Below, in pieces: positions 38,378 to 47,822 of a DNA stretch of 64,000 nt. The translations under genes were made by a program, and so were the position numbers. A model generated the notes under the pieces. The model worked only from the letters and a program-made list of their open reading frames with translations, was not told the origin of the DNA and did not search any database. Within the stretch, counting starts at the first letter, position 1. The number at the start of each line of letters is the position of its first letter. Origin of the DNA: Salinimonas iocasae (GTDB taxonomy: Bacteria; Pseudomonadota; Gammaproteobacteria; Enterobacterales; Alteromonadaceae); assembly GCF_006228385.1 (NCBI RefSeq), contig NZ_CP039852.1, positions 2,992,001 to 3,056,000 on the forward strand, written 5' to 3'.

Positions 38378-40639
38378 ATGGAATTTTTGATCGCGGCTAT
38401 TGTTATTTATGTTTTATATAAGCTTATTTCAGGCACAAGCTCATCTAACTCAAGTACAAACACTTATAATAAATCAAATAATGCTTCATTGAGGAACAAA
38501 AAACAGAATGACTTCTCGATCAAAGTAACGTCGTCAAATGATGAATATGATGATGACGACTTTGCTACGTTCACAATACGTACAAGTTTCGGTCAGGAAC
38601 CAGAGAAATCTCCGAACAAAACAAAAGGCCGTTGGATCAAAGAGAACGAGCAGCTAAATATAAACGGTCGAAAAGTACTTCGCGGCTTTTATTACTTTGG
38701 CGGAGTCATGGATTCATTGGACGGCTATGGAATTGAGCCTTCCTTAGTAGATGAGAAACGTCCCGCATCAAAGTCAAACTCTTATCTTTATACAGATGAT
38801 TCACTAGGCTATTGGCCCAGTTATGCATCACTATCAAAAGACTGTAGGGGGGCATACCTGAGCTGGCTAGCATCTGACCGTTCAGATCCAGAAACCCCAA
38901 TAGGTTATGTCTTCATATATTTTTATGGGTTTGAAAGAAGAGTCATAGAAGGCAGGTCAAAAGCTCTTGTGCCAGACAGTGAGTTCACCGCTATTTTTAA
39001 TGAAGTTTTAAGGCTTCAAAAGATTTTCGACTCTAATCGCTCATTTAAAAATTATTCGTCGAACTTTCTAGAGCTGATGGCTCTGCTGAGGCCGACTTTA
39101 CTCGAAAACAGATTGGATGAGATACCCGAAACGAATAACGCAATGGCGTTTAAAGTAAAGCTTGCAGAAACGGTAGTCAAAGGTGATCCTGTAAATCATA
39201 ATTTATCTCTTGAGTGGCTAAAGGATACTTATGAATATTCGATGAAGACCCCTGCAAGGAGGTGTGAGGGAGAATTCAAACAGTTATTCACCCTCAGATT
39301 TAAAGAAAAATTTGGCGAAGGAATTAATGTCAAACCCAACAAAACAAAGCTTCGACTTTCTTATCACCCGTCGAGTAATGGTATTCATGCTGTTGACCTA
39401 GAATTAGATGAGCTGCCAGATCCAAGCATTCTTAAAGGACCCATAAAAAAAATCATTCCGATAGCTGAGCAATGTACAGAAGAGCTGAGCAGCTACAGTC
39501 GATACTTGGGCAAAGCTGACACTTCAAAAGATGATATTGCTGCATTAATGCTTTTACCCAGGGAGTTGGCTAACGAATCTAACTCTCCAGTTATAGAATC
39601 ATTTAGGGCTTGGGCAAAGGGTGTGATTGAATCTCATGGTGGGCTCGCCACTGTGAAAGAATTTTGGTCTCAAACTGGAATGCCTCTGCCCAAGTCCTGC
39701 AATAAAAAGGAAAACGAGCTACTGATCAACTTAGCTTCTAAGGCTGATATAGGAATCGCTCCCGATCAACGCTTTCACCATACAAAATTCAAGCTGGATG
39801 ACAAAATAGTATTATTTTCTCCAGGCCACGGTGAGTTTTTTGAGCCAAGTGCAGCATTTAATCAAACAAGTTTGGCAATCCGTTTAGGAGCGATGGTTGC
39901 GACTATCGATGGCACGGTAGACGAACACGAAAAGCTCACTCTTCAAAACCTAATTGGACATGACGACAACCTGTCACCTTCTGAAAAGAGTTCATTGAAT
40001 GCATATCTTATCTGGCGCTTAAACACTCCAACCAACAGCACAGGGTTGAAAGCAAGGATCAGCACACTATTAACTGATCAAGTTGAATATTTAAAACGAT
40101 TCATTCTTTCAATAGCACTTGCTGACGGGAAAATCGACTCATCTGAAATAAAACAAATTGAAAAGTTGTACGCGTCCTTGGGTTTAGACAAATCACTTGT
40201 GTCAAGCGACATTCATGCATTCGCATCCACTAAGCGATCCGTATCGAATGTAAGTACACGCACTACCGCCACTAAAGATACTTTCAGTTTAGATGAAAGT
40301 GTTTTAGCCGTTCATGAAAGCGACACTCAAGACGCTAAAAGTGTTTTGGAAAGTATCTTTGCAGTTGATGACGAACCTGAAGTCGAAGCGAACGTGCTTT
40401 CTAGCGAGTCTCAGAACGGTTTGGATATTCCACACAACAAACTTTTCGATATGTTGATTGAAAGAGAATCATGGTCTCGTAAAGAAATCATAGAATTGTG
40501 TGCCAATCTAAATCTGATGATAGACGGAGCACTGGAAACAATAAACGACTGGGCTTATGAGAAGGTTGATGCGCCGGTACTGGATGATGATGGTGATATT
40601 TATGTTGATACCGAGATAGTCGAAGAACTTAAGGGATAA
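38378..40639 (+). CDS. TerB_N / TerB / TerB_C domain protein
   Basis: The 753 residues begin with a membrane anchor (FLIAAIVIYVLYKLI). The TerB_N domain starts near 95 (NINGRKVLRGFYYFGG...YWPSYASL...SWLASDRSDPETPIGYVFIYFYGFERRV). Next comes a helical TerB-like core with the two acidic metal-type motifs IDGTVDEHEK (about 505) and ADGKIDSSEI (about 582). An acidic TerB_C end (DIYVDTEIVEEL) closes the protein. TerB-domain proteins of this layout have been linked in comparative genomics to DNA-processing stress or defence systems. It leads a tight three-gene operon. Confidence 0.85.
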   Translation: MEFLIAAIVIYVLYKLISGTSSSNSSTNTYNKSNNASLRNKKQNDFSIKVTSSNDEYDDDDFATFTIRTSFGQEPEKSPNKTKGRWIKENEQLNINGRKVLRGFYYFGGVMDSLDGYGIEPSLVDEKRPASKSNSYLYTDDSLGYWPSYASLSKDCRGAYLSWLASDRSDPETPIGYVFIYFYGFERRVIEGRSKALVPDSEFTAIFNEVLRLQKIFDSNRSFKNYSSNFLELMALLRPTLLENRLDEIPETNNAMAFKVKLAETVVKGDPVNHNLSLEWLKDTYEYSMKTPARRCEGEFKQLFTLRFKEKFGEGINVKPNKTKLRLSYHPSSNGIHAVDLELDELPDPSILKGPIKKIIPIAEQCTEELSSYSRYLGKADTSKDDIAALMLLPRELANESNSPVIESFRAWAKGVIESHGGLATVKEFWSQTGMPLPKSCNKKENELLINLASKADIGIAPDQRFHHTKFKLDDKIVLFSPGHGEFFEPSAAFNQTSLAIRLGAMVATIDGTVDEHEKLTLQNLIGHDDNLSPSEKSSLNAYLIWRLNTPTNSTGLKARISTLLTDQVEYLKRFILSIALADGKIDSSEIKQIEKLYASLGLDKSLVSSDIHAFASTKRSVSNVSTRTTATKDTFSLDESVLAVHESDTQDAKSVLESIFAVDDEPEVEANVLSSESQNGLDIPHNKLFDMLIERESWSRKEIIELCANLNLMIDGALETINDWAYEKVDAPVLDDDGDIYVDTEIVEELKG

Positions 40640-40643
40640 AAAA

Positions 40644-41951
40644 ATGGCAGCAAAAAGAATCCGTGCGAAAGAAAGAGACGCGATTATACAATCACTTAAA
40701 TCAGGGGTCACGCCTAAAGTTGGTATCCAGCATATTCAAGTTGGGCGGGTTAACGAACTAAAGGCCCTTATACAGGACATTGAGCGTATTTCAGATGGGG
40801 GGGCAGCTTTCAGGCTTATTGTCGGAGATTATGGATCGGGAAAAACATTCTTTTTAAGTGTTGTAAGAGCAATTGCACTAGAACACAAGTTAGTAGCAGT
40901 CAACGCAGACTTATCCCCTGACAGACGCATCCACGCCTCCGCTGGTCAAGCGCGAAACCTTTACTCTGAGCTTATGCGAAGTATGTCTACTCGCAATAGG
41001 CCTGATGGAAATGCACTTACCAGCGTCGTTGAAAAATTTATATCAGAAACGATAAAGGAGTCAGATTCTACTGGGCAAAGTATCAATAACATTATTCACG
41101 AAAAGCTCTCTTCACTTTCTGAACTTGTTGGTGGCTATGATTTTGCCAAGGTTATTGAAGCGTATTGGGAAGGGCATGAGCAAGATAATGAAACATTGAA
41201 AGCTAATGCAATAAAATGGCTACGTGCTGAATATTCTACCAAGACTGATGCTCGCAAGGACTTAGGTGTAAGGACAATTATCTCAGATGCTTCTTTCTAT
41301 GACGCTTTGAAGTTAATGAGTTTATTTGTTCGACAAGCTGGCTACAAAGGCCTATTGGTTAATCTGGATGAAATGGTAAATCTGTATAAGTTAAATAACA
41401 CAACAGCCAGAACATCTAATTACGAGCAGATTTTGCGAATATTGAATGACTGTTTGCAGGGATCAGCTGAACATATTGGATTTCTGCTTGGCGGCACTCC
41501 CCAGTTTCTACTTGATCCACGAAAAGGGCTATATAGCTATGAGGCTCTTCAATCAAGACTTGCCGATAACAGTTTTGCGAAACAAGCTGGTGTTATCGAC
41601 TACTCATCTCCAGCGTTGCATCTAGCTAGTTTAACTCCGGAAGAGCTTTATATTCTGCTAAAAAATCTAAGACATGTATTTGCCGAAGGTGATGAAAATA
41701 AATACTTTGTTCCGGATGAATCACTAAAAGCATTCCTCAGACATTGTAATCAAACTATTGGAGATGCTTACTTTAAAACCCCACGTAATACCATCAAAGC
41801 ATTTTTAGACATGCTTGCGGTAATCGATCAAAACCCTGAAATTGATTGGCGCAGTCTACTTTCATCTGTTGCCATTGAGGAAGAAAAACCTTCCGACGTA
41901 GAGCTAGAGACCGAAGACGATGAAGATGGTCTTGCTGACTTCAAACTATGA
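40644..41951 (+). CDS. BrxD-like P-loop ATPase (DUF2791)
   Basis: The 435 residues have Walker A GDYGSGKT at 61-68 and a Walker B-like stretch (LLVNLDEMVNL) near 240. The family elements VNADLSPDRRIHASAGQARNLYSELMRSM and FLLGGTPQFLLDPRKGLYSYEALQSRL match the BREX accessory ATPase BrxD. It starts five bases after terB and overlaps the helicase start. No other BREX gene (PglX, PglZ, BrxC) is in the window. Confidence 0.82.
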   Translation: MAAKRIRAKERDAIIQSLKSGVTPKVGIQHIQVGRVNELKALIQDIERISDGGAAFRLIVGDYGSGKTFFLSVVRAIALEHKLVAVNADLSPDRRIHASAGQARNLYSELMRSMSTRNRPDGNALTSVVEKFISETIKESDSTGQSINNIIHEKLSSLSELVGGYDFAKVIEAYWEGHEQDNETLKANAIKWLRAEYSTKTDARKDLGVRTIISDASFYDALKLMSLFVRQAGYKGLLVNLDEMVNLYKLNNTTARTSNYEQILRILNDCLQGSAEHIGFLLGGTPQFLLDPRKGLYSYEALQSRLADNSFAKQAGVIDYSSPALHLASLTPEELYILLKNLRHVFAEGDENKYFVPDESLKAFLRHCNQTIGDAYFKTPRNTIKAFLDMLAVIDQNPEIDWRSLLSSVAIEEEKPSDVELETEDDEDGLADFKL

Positions 41952-44137
41952 TTAATGAACATGAAAAATTAGATATCAGGGTTCAGCGCTGGATATTTAA
42001 GCAAGGTTGGACTAGCTTACGGGAAATTCAGTGCTGCGCTATAGAACCAATACTTTCTCAAAAAACAGATGTACTAATAAGCGCATCAACAGCTGCCGGC
42101 AAAACTGAAGCGTTCTTCTTACCAGCTCTTAGCACGGTAGTAGACCAGGAAGACGGAATCGGCATACTTTATATAAGCCCACTCAAAGCACTTATAAACG
42201 ACCAGGACAGGCGATTAGAGAGCCTATCTGACTTATTAGATATAACAGTAACGCCCTGGCATGGCGATAGCCCTAAGGGCCGAAAAAATAAGTTGAAGTC
42301 ATCGCCATCAGGAGTAGTCCTAATTACGCCTGAATCATTAGAGTCCTTGCTCATTAGGGATTCAGGTTGGATGAAATCTGCTTTTTATAATTTGAAATAT
42401 ATAGTCATCGACGAGTTTCACGCATTTATTGGCACAGAACGAGGCCATCATCTACTCTCCCTACTACATAGACTCGAGCACTTGCTTGGAAGATTAAAAG
42501 AGCCTATTCCAAGAGTGGCATTAAGCGCCACACTGGGTGAATTAGAAAAAGTGCCTTCGTCTCTTCGTCCAAATCACTCTATGCCTTGCAAGATAATCAA
42601 AGATTCTCGGTCAACATCAACATTAAAAGTGCAAGTCAAAGGGTATGTAAACCCTGTAAAGCTGGATGAAAATCTTCCTATCGATGCAGAATATAAAATT
42701 TGCCAAGACTTATATAGATTTTGTAGAGGCGGAAACCATCTCGTGTTTGCAAATAGTAGAAATCGTACTGAAAGCCTTGCTGCAACACTGGCAGACTTCT
42801 GTGAAGACAATACCGTACCAAATGAGTTCTTTCCTCACCACGGTTCCCTATCGAAGGACTTGAGGGAAGGTTTGGAAAAGCGACTACAGCAAGAGCAGTA
42901 TCCAACAACTGCAATATGTACGATGACTCTTGAGCTGGGAATAGATATAGGCAAAGTTAACTCAGTGGTTCAAGTAACTTCCCCTCACTCTATTTCTAGC
43001 CTCCGGCAAAGAATGGGCCGCTCAGGAAGAAGAGGGGGACCATCGATTCTTCGCATGCTCATATCAGAGGATGAATTGACCAAAGACTCTAGTGTTATCG
43101 ATAAACTTAGGTTAGAACTAATTCAGTCATTGGCAATGATCAGACTACTTATTGGCAGTAAGTGGTATGAGCCAGCTGATACTTCGCTATACCATTTCTC
43201 TACCCTCTTACACCAAATTCTCGCTGTGATCGCGCAATGGGGTGGAATTAGGGCCGACCAGCTATTTAATTTGCTTTGTAAGGAAGGGCCTTTCCAGAAC
43301 GTTAATGGCGAAGACTTTAAGGCATTGCTAGTTCATATGGGTAGGACAGAGCTCATAACTCAATTAGAGAATGGAGAATTAGTATTGGGGCTGTTAGGTG
43401 AAAAGCTTTCAAGTCATTATTCCTTTTATGCGGTCTTCAAAACCCCAGAAGAGTATCGAGTTATCAGCGGAGCAAAAACGCTCGGAACACTTCCCATCGA
43501 CTCTTTAGTGTTGGTCGGTCAGAACATAGTTTTCGGAGGTAAGCGTTGGAAAGTTAGCGACATAGACAGTGACAAGAAAACCATCTACGTAAAACATGCC
43601 AAAGGAGGTAAGCCGCCTAAGTTTGGTGGGGGTGGCATGCACGTGCATGACGTTGTGCGCCAAGAGATGTTCAAAATCTTGGTTGAAGGTGATTACCGCA
43701 TTGCTGTTGGTGGCAACAAGATCGACTTTGCTGATGTAACTGCTAATGGGTTATTTCATGAGAGCGTCAATTTTTTTAGAGATGCAAACCTTCCTAATGA
43801 ACGACTGCTTCAAGTTGGGAGTATCACGTACATTTTCCCTTGGCTAGGTGACAAAACAGTGAACACCATCGTGGCTTTGTTAATTCGAGAGGGGTATGAA
43901 GCTGGTGCCTATGCGGGCGTTATTGAGATAGAAAAATCAACGTTAGAAGAAGTTAGATCATCGCTGCTTAAATTAAAGCCTGAGATACTAATGTCGGAAA
44001 CCGAATTAGCACTGCAAGTACCAGAAAAGCACATAGAGAAATTTGATGAGCTATTACCTGACAGCTTACTATCTATTGGGTACGGAGCTAAGGCGTTTGA
44101 TATAAACGCGGTAAATAGTTGGTTGAAAACAATCTAA
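41948..44137 (+). CDS. BrxHI/Lhr-like superfamily 2 helicase
   Basis: The 729 residues carry motif I SASTAAGKTEAFFLPAL (about 45-61), motif Ia SPLKAL, motif II DEFH (about 156-159), motif III SAT and motif VI QRMGRSGRRG (about 354-363), followed by a long Lhr-type C-terminal part. It resembles the BrxHI helicase that travels with BrxD in some BREX types. It overlaps brxD by four bases (ATGA), so TerB, ATPase and helicase are translated as a unit. Confidence 0.85.
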   Translation: MINEHEKLDIRVQRWIFKQGWTSLREIQCCAIEPILSQKTDVLISASTAAGKTEAFFLPALSTVVDQEDGIGILYISPLKALINDQDRRLESLSDLLDITVTPWHGDSPKGRKNKLKSSPSGVVLITPESLESLLIRDSGWMKSAFYNLKYIVIDEFHAFIGTERGHHLLSLLHRLEHLLGRLKEPIPRVALSATLGELEKVPSSLRPNHSMPCKIIKDSRSTSTLKVQVKGYVNPVKLDENLPIDAEYKICQDLYRFCRGGNHLVFANSRNRTESLAATLADFCEDNTVPNEFFPHHGSLSKDLREGLEKRLQQEQYPTTAICTMTLELGIDIGKVNSVVQVTSPHSISSLRQRMGRSGRRGGPSILRMLISEDELTKDSSVIDKLRLELIQSLAMIRLLIGSKWYEPADTSLYHFSTLLHQILAVIAQWGGIRADQLFNLLCKEGPFQNVNGEDFKALLVHMGRTELITQLENGELVLGLLGEKLSSHYSFYAVFKTPEEYRVISGAKTLGTLPIDSLVLVGQNIVFGGKRWKVSDIDSDKKTIYVKHAKGGKPPKFGGGGMHVHDVVRQEMFKILVEGDYRIAVGGNKIDFADVTANGLFHESVNFFRDANLPNERLLQVGSITYIFPWLGDKTVNTIVALLIREGYEAGAYAGVIEIEKSTLEEVRSSLLKLKPEILMSETELALQVPEKHIEKFDELLPDSLLSIGYGAKAFDINAVNSWLKTI

Positions 44138-44214
44138 TAAGTAAAGAGCCCTTATAGGCGCCCTCCAGATTAAACGCTGTATCTTCATATGCTCAGTTAG
44201 CATACAGATACTGT

Positions 44215-44465
44215 GTGTACGAAAAAAGTTCGCAGTGGGTACGAAAAAGGTTCTGTTTGTGTACCAGAAAAGTTTGAAATCGACTTATCCACGTACGAAA
44301 AAAGTTTTCATTGTGTATCAAAAAAGTTCTATCGCCTGTGAAGTTCTTGCTATACTTGGGCTGTAGAGAGCCGCTATTAGTTATCTTTTAATTCTTATTT
44401 ATTTATCTTTTACTGAACATCAGATTATGTGTATGAGCAAACTCTTAATTATTCAAATTTAAAAG
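44215..44465 (+). other. Candidate iteron origin of replication
   Basis: Five direct 17-bp iterons related to GTGTACGAAAAAAGTTC start at 44215, 44237, 44259, 44291 and 44313. The spacing is 22, 22, 32 and 22 bp. In the wider gap is TTATCCACG (44285-44293), one base from the consensus DnaA box TTATCCACA. Right of the iterons, 44375-44465 is very AT-rich with repeated TTATCTTTTA units, as in a DNA unwinding element. Iterons, DnaA box and AT-rich stretch in this order are the hallmarks of iteron-plasmid origins. The cognate initiator would be the RepA-like protein at 37430-38266. Confidence 0.8.
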
Positions 44466-44471
44466 AACTCA

Positions 44472-45914
44472 CTATTCTCTCATCTCTACTGCCTTGCAGT
44501 TTACGAAAAAGTAACCTCGTTTTATCCCATTTCTTCTTAAAGATATAAACTCTAAGCGTGATTTTTTACCGTCTGGGATTGCATTCCATACTTTCTCTGA
44601 TAACGGTAACCAAGCACTTTCTGTTGATTGAGGAAAAGAATAAAAGATGGCAGGCTTTTCATTTATATGCCCAAATTCCGTCTTGCTAATTTCGTCGTAT
44701 GCCTTGTCTACAACAAGCTTTTCTCCGTCTTTATATAGGTCGAATACTAATGGACCTATATCTGTACTCCCTCTAAAGTAACCTATTTCGTGACTGTGTA
44801 ACTTTTCAAGCCTAGTTTTAACTAGTTCGTACTCTTCTTTTTTCAATGGGACAGACTTTGTAGTGGTAACGTCCCTTTTCCTTTCACCAAACAGGTATTC
44901 AGCAATATAATCGTAAAGACCTCTTGAATCGTGTTTACCAGCAGTAAAGATGTTAGGTTTTAACTGGTATCTATCTTTTTCTATCAACCCCATTTTAAGA
45001 AGTGCAATTTCACCGTACAACCGATAGTAGGCTCCGAGCCCGCTTTCATAAGAAGCGCCAATGTCTGAATGGGCTCCAGGCAAAGCCATTTGAACCATTC
45101 TATTTGAAGTAGATATTCTTGGTGGTTTGCAGGTATGAAAGCTTAGAAACGACACATCCCCTGGCAAAGGAAAAAAGTCTACGTCAAAATCTCTCACGAC
45201 TGGAAATAATCTTCTGGTCTCATCATTGGCGATAAAGTGCAGTAAAAAGTCGGTAGAAGGTGATATACCAAGATCTAATTGCTCAATTACTCCCGTTGCA
45301 ACCGTATCGTATAGTATTCCGCTTGTTCTTACTAAAACGCCCCCTGGATTTTTCTGGTCAACTACTAAGCTAGTTTGAAATTTATTACTCACCTGATTCA
45401 TGAAATGGCGAGCGATAGCAGCACCTCTACTAAATCCCAGTGTTAGAACCCTTAACTCCAGGTCTTGACTCTGCTGAACAGCATTATCTAAATATTTCGA
45501 TAGTTCATTTAATGCCCGTTCCGCTGTTTCGACACAGCTGAAGCATTTTGCCGCGTCAAATCTACTATTAATTATTCCACCATGAGTGCCCGGACCACTG
45601 TAATACTTACCATCGTAACCGTTTACACCATGAAGCAGATCGAAAAGATGAGCTACTATTGTTTGGGTCGAGCCATCTGTAATATCATCTTTATCGTTAT
45701 CGGTTCCATCGAAAGCAACGACATAGTAAATAATTTTTTTATTATTCGGATTTATTCTCCAGTTGGGAACTTGGAGGTAAAGCCCTGCATGTTCAACTTG
45801 TTTACGCTCTTCAAAAGTAATCGGTACCGGCTCATCTCCAGAAAAGAAGCTAGTGCATGCAGACAGAGTGCTGAGAAACGTCGCGAAAAAAATAACTTTA
45901 ATGAATGGGTGCAC
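44472..45914 (-). CDS. DUF2235/Tle1-like lipoprotein hydrolase
   Basis: The 480 residues have a lipoprotein signal (FFATFLSTLSAC). They carry the DUF2235 alpha/beta-hydrolase motifs of Tle1-type phospholipases: VVAFDGTDND, the nucleophile elbow LGFSRGAA (GxSxG) and the PGAHSDIGASYESG acid/His region. Tle1 members are type VI secretion lipases, but a lipoprotein form would sit in the envelope. Its job on this island is unknown; exclusion or lysis functions are possible. The stop is at the edge of the AT-rich part of the origin. Confidence 0.75.
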   Translation of the reverse strand: MHPFIKVIFFATFLSTLSACTSFFSGDEPVPITFEERKQVEHAGLYLQVPNWRINPNNKKIIYYVVAFDGTDNDKDDITDGSTQTIVAHLFDLLHGVNGYDGKYYSGPGTHGGIINSRFDAAKCFSCVETAERALNELSKYLDNAVQQSQDLELRVLTLGFSRGAAIARHFMNQVSNKFQTSLVVDQKNPGGVLVRTSGILYDTVATGVIEQLDLGISPSTDFLLHFIANDETRRLFPVVRDFDVDFFPLPGDVSFLSFHTCKPPRISTSNRMVQMALPGAHSDIGASYESGLGAYYRLYGEIALLKMGLIEKDRYQLKPNIFTAGKHDSRGLYDYIAEYLFGERKRDVTTTKSVPLKKEEYELVKTRLEKLHSHEIGYFRGSTDIGPLVFDLYKDGEKLVVDKAYDEISKTEFGHINEKPAIFYSFPQSTESAWLPLSEKVWNAIPDGKKSRLEFISLRRNGIKRGYFFVNCKAVEMRE

Positions 45915-46215
45915 AAAAACTCCTTATGTTGCATAAATCATTGTGTCTCATTAAGAGTCACAAAAAATAAGCTATGGATGGAATCACACCTTTAGCTAAA
46001 ATTTTAATTCATTAAAATGGGAAGTAGACACTCAAATGTCGTGCCTCATCTAACTCTGAAAGTTAAACTGGCACAGTTCTAAAGAGCTGCTAACGCAGGC
46101 ATCATTTTATCTATGCGGTTTAAATTTTATTAACGCATGAAGCATGCTGAGAGAACAAGGCTGTAGGGATAGAAAAAACAAAATTGACTGGGAGAAGCCC
46201 AAAAACTTTTATCAG
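45915..46215. other. Intergenic, no supported gene
   Basis: Only short overlapping frames are seen. It should hold the promoter for the divergently placed lipoprotein gene; I see no clear -35/-10 pair. Confidence 0.4.
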
Positions 46216-46242
46216 AAAAAAAAGCCGACATATAGTCGACTT
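46216..46242 (-). terminator. Terminator of the SIR2-like operon
   Basis: On the minus strand AAGTCGAC/GTCGGCTT (one G-U pair, 5-base loop) is followed by eight T. It lies 21 bases beyond the stop of the 42-residue gene at 46263. Confidence 0.8.
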
Positions 46243-46262
46243 CATGAAATCTGTAAAAGATG

Positions 46263-46391
46263 TTACTTAATTGATGCGCGAGTCTTTGTGCGGACTCTGC
46301 CTTCTTGCTTAGCTTTGCCGATAGCGTTGTGAAGCATACGCAAACCAGCAACTTTTCTCTTAGACACGTTACGAGTTTGGTTTAAAGGCAT
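46263..46391 (-). CDS. 42-residue basic protein coupled to the SIR2-like gene
   Basis: The frame encodes MPLNQTRNVSKRKVAGLRML followed by a further basic helix ending TRASIK. Its start overlaps the end of the SIR2-like gene by 23 bases and has GGAG six bases upstream, and a strong terminator follows. This context supports a real gene despite its size. Strong positive charge suggests nucleic-acid binding or an antitoxin/inhibitor role; no family is recognised. Confidence 0.55.
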   Translation of the reverse strand: MPLNQTRNVSKRKVAGLRMLHNAIGKAKQEGRVRTKTRASIK

Positions 46392-47430
46392 AAAAATCTC
46401 CAGTATCACTGTTATGTAAGTTCTCTATCAACTCACACGTCCATCTTAACTTAACACCCTTATACTTGGCAAGTCTCTTATAGAAAGCATTCAATTTAGG
46501 GTACTGTGCTTCTGCAACATACATTGAAGGCTTTATTTCACTACAAGCATAATGTGAGGAAATATAGGCCAGCAGAATCTGACCTAAAATGTTCATTTCC
46601 TTGAAACCAAGGTTATTCGGTGGACGGTCGAAGTATGTACCCTGATCGTAGTTTTTAGATAAGTCAAACTTGACCTCAAACGACCGAGCAGAGTCTTCCA
46701 CGTCTAGAGCTTGCGCTCCTGAAGCTAACATATCACCACCGACTGTCATTAGGTTGTAAGGGGTGAAAAAAATTATGTATCGATTTCCACTGACAGTGAA
46801 TTCTGCGAATTCAACGCCAGTCCCATCACCATCAACGTTGTCAGCTATATTTATTGTCAGTGGGAGATGACTTAAAACCTCCGCACATGAGAAGGTATTG
46901 AGTAAATCGCCGACTATCTGACTACCAACCAGTTCATTACTGTACTGCAAATTGTAATGAAACACCTTCCCGCCAGTCGACTCGATACAAGTCTCTATAT
47001 AAGCAAGCGGAAGGCCTTGCCCACTAACACCAAGAAATAAAACAATATCGTCAGGTTGCCAAACTACTTCGGTCAAATCTATTTGAGGAGTGAAGCGATA
47101 TTCAACAAGGGAAGCTGGACTTTGTAAGCTACCGTAAATGTGTGTAACCGTGCCCTTTGCCTGCTCGATCAAAGTGTCAACATTAAGTGTGTAGTGAATA
47201 AAAGGAATACCCAAATGGGAGCAAACATTCTCAATTAACACGCATTCACGATGCGCTTCACCAGGCCTGAAACGGTCAAACTCCTCAGAGATTTGTTGAG
47301 CCACATTAACAGCCTCGTCATTATCTGCTTCGGTAAATGCCGTGTACAAGGGGTGACGCGAAATATCATTGTAGGTAGGTGCGCCTGACGTGGAAGATAA
47401 TCCAGCGCCGGAAATCAGCACTATTCTCAT
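46369..47430 (-). CDS. SIR2-like NAD-binding protein
   Basis: The 353 residues open with the sirtuin-type nucleotide loop ISGAGLSSTSGAPTY (6-20), then NVD at 83-85 (LNVDTLIEQ). A segment aligned with the catalytic HGS follows, then the second nucleotide-binding stretch DDIVLFLGVSGQGLP. Where sirtuins have His-Gly-Ser it reads Tyr99-Gly-Ser, so deacetylation is doubtful. The C-terminal 150 residues are unrecognised. SIR2-like NADases are effectors of several phage-defence systems, which suits the island setting. It is co-translated with the small basic protein. Confidence 0.7.
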   Translation of the reverse strand: MRIVLISGAGLSSTSGAPTYNDISRHPLYTAFTEADNDEAVNVAQQISEEFDRFRPGEAHRECVLIENVCSHLGIPFIHYTLNVDTLIEQAKGTVTHIYGSLQSPASLVEYRFTPQIDLTEVVWQPDDIVLFLGVSGQGLPLAYIETCIESTGGKVFHYNLQYSNELVGSQIVGDLLNTFSCAEVLSHLPLTINIADNVDGDGTGVEFAEFTVSGNRYIIFFTPYNLMTVGGDMLASGAQALDVEDSARSFEVKFDLSKNYDQGTYFDRPPNNLGFKEMNILGQILLAYISSHYACSEIKPSMYVAEAQYPKLNAFYKRLAKYKGVKLRWTCELIENLHNSDTGDFYAFKPNS

Positions 47431-47822
47431 TTAAAGCAATTTCCTTTTACATAAACAAAGTGGAAAGCACCAAAAGTTGCCAAGCTCGCGATTATATCAG
47501 TAATGTCGGCTTTAAGGGAAAAACTCAAACAAGAGACGCATACCTTTGGTTACAAAGAGGTAAATCCCTAAGTAGCAAGGCATATTACCAATGATAAACC
47601 GTCGAGTAGACGAGGAAATGGGTACTTATTAATCGCAAATAGCGGAGCTCTACCTTTTCTTCCGTGTGAATCAAAATATAGGGTTGCAACATGTCAGACT
47701 TGATAGCGCTAACCTTTTATCGGTATCGCCCCCTTTTTTAGAAATGTGCAATTAGATCCTCAACACTATTTCAACCAATACTCGATGCTCTCGACTACCC
47801 CACTCTATTTTCATATCTCTTA
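47431..47822. other. Intergenic, no supported gene
   Basis: Gene-free between the start of the SIR2-like gene and the end of the integrase gene. Short frames lack ribosome binding sites. Presumably it contains the promoter of the SIR2-like operon. Confidence 0.4.

Noticed and set aside
38378..44137. A complete BREX system
   Set aside because: Only BrxD- and BrxHI-like genes are found; no PglX methylase, PglZ, BrxC or BrxA/B gene is present in the window.
44215..44329. Repeats considered as a CRISPR array
   Set aside because: Units are 17 bp with only 5-15 bp between them and vary internally; they fit iterons, not repeats with unique spacers.
46130..46351. 73-codon minus-strand frame
   Set aside because: It overlaps the terminator and the better-supported 42-residue gene, which has a ribosome binding site and operon context.
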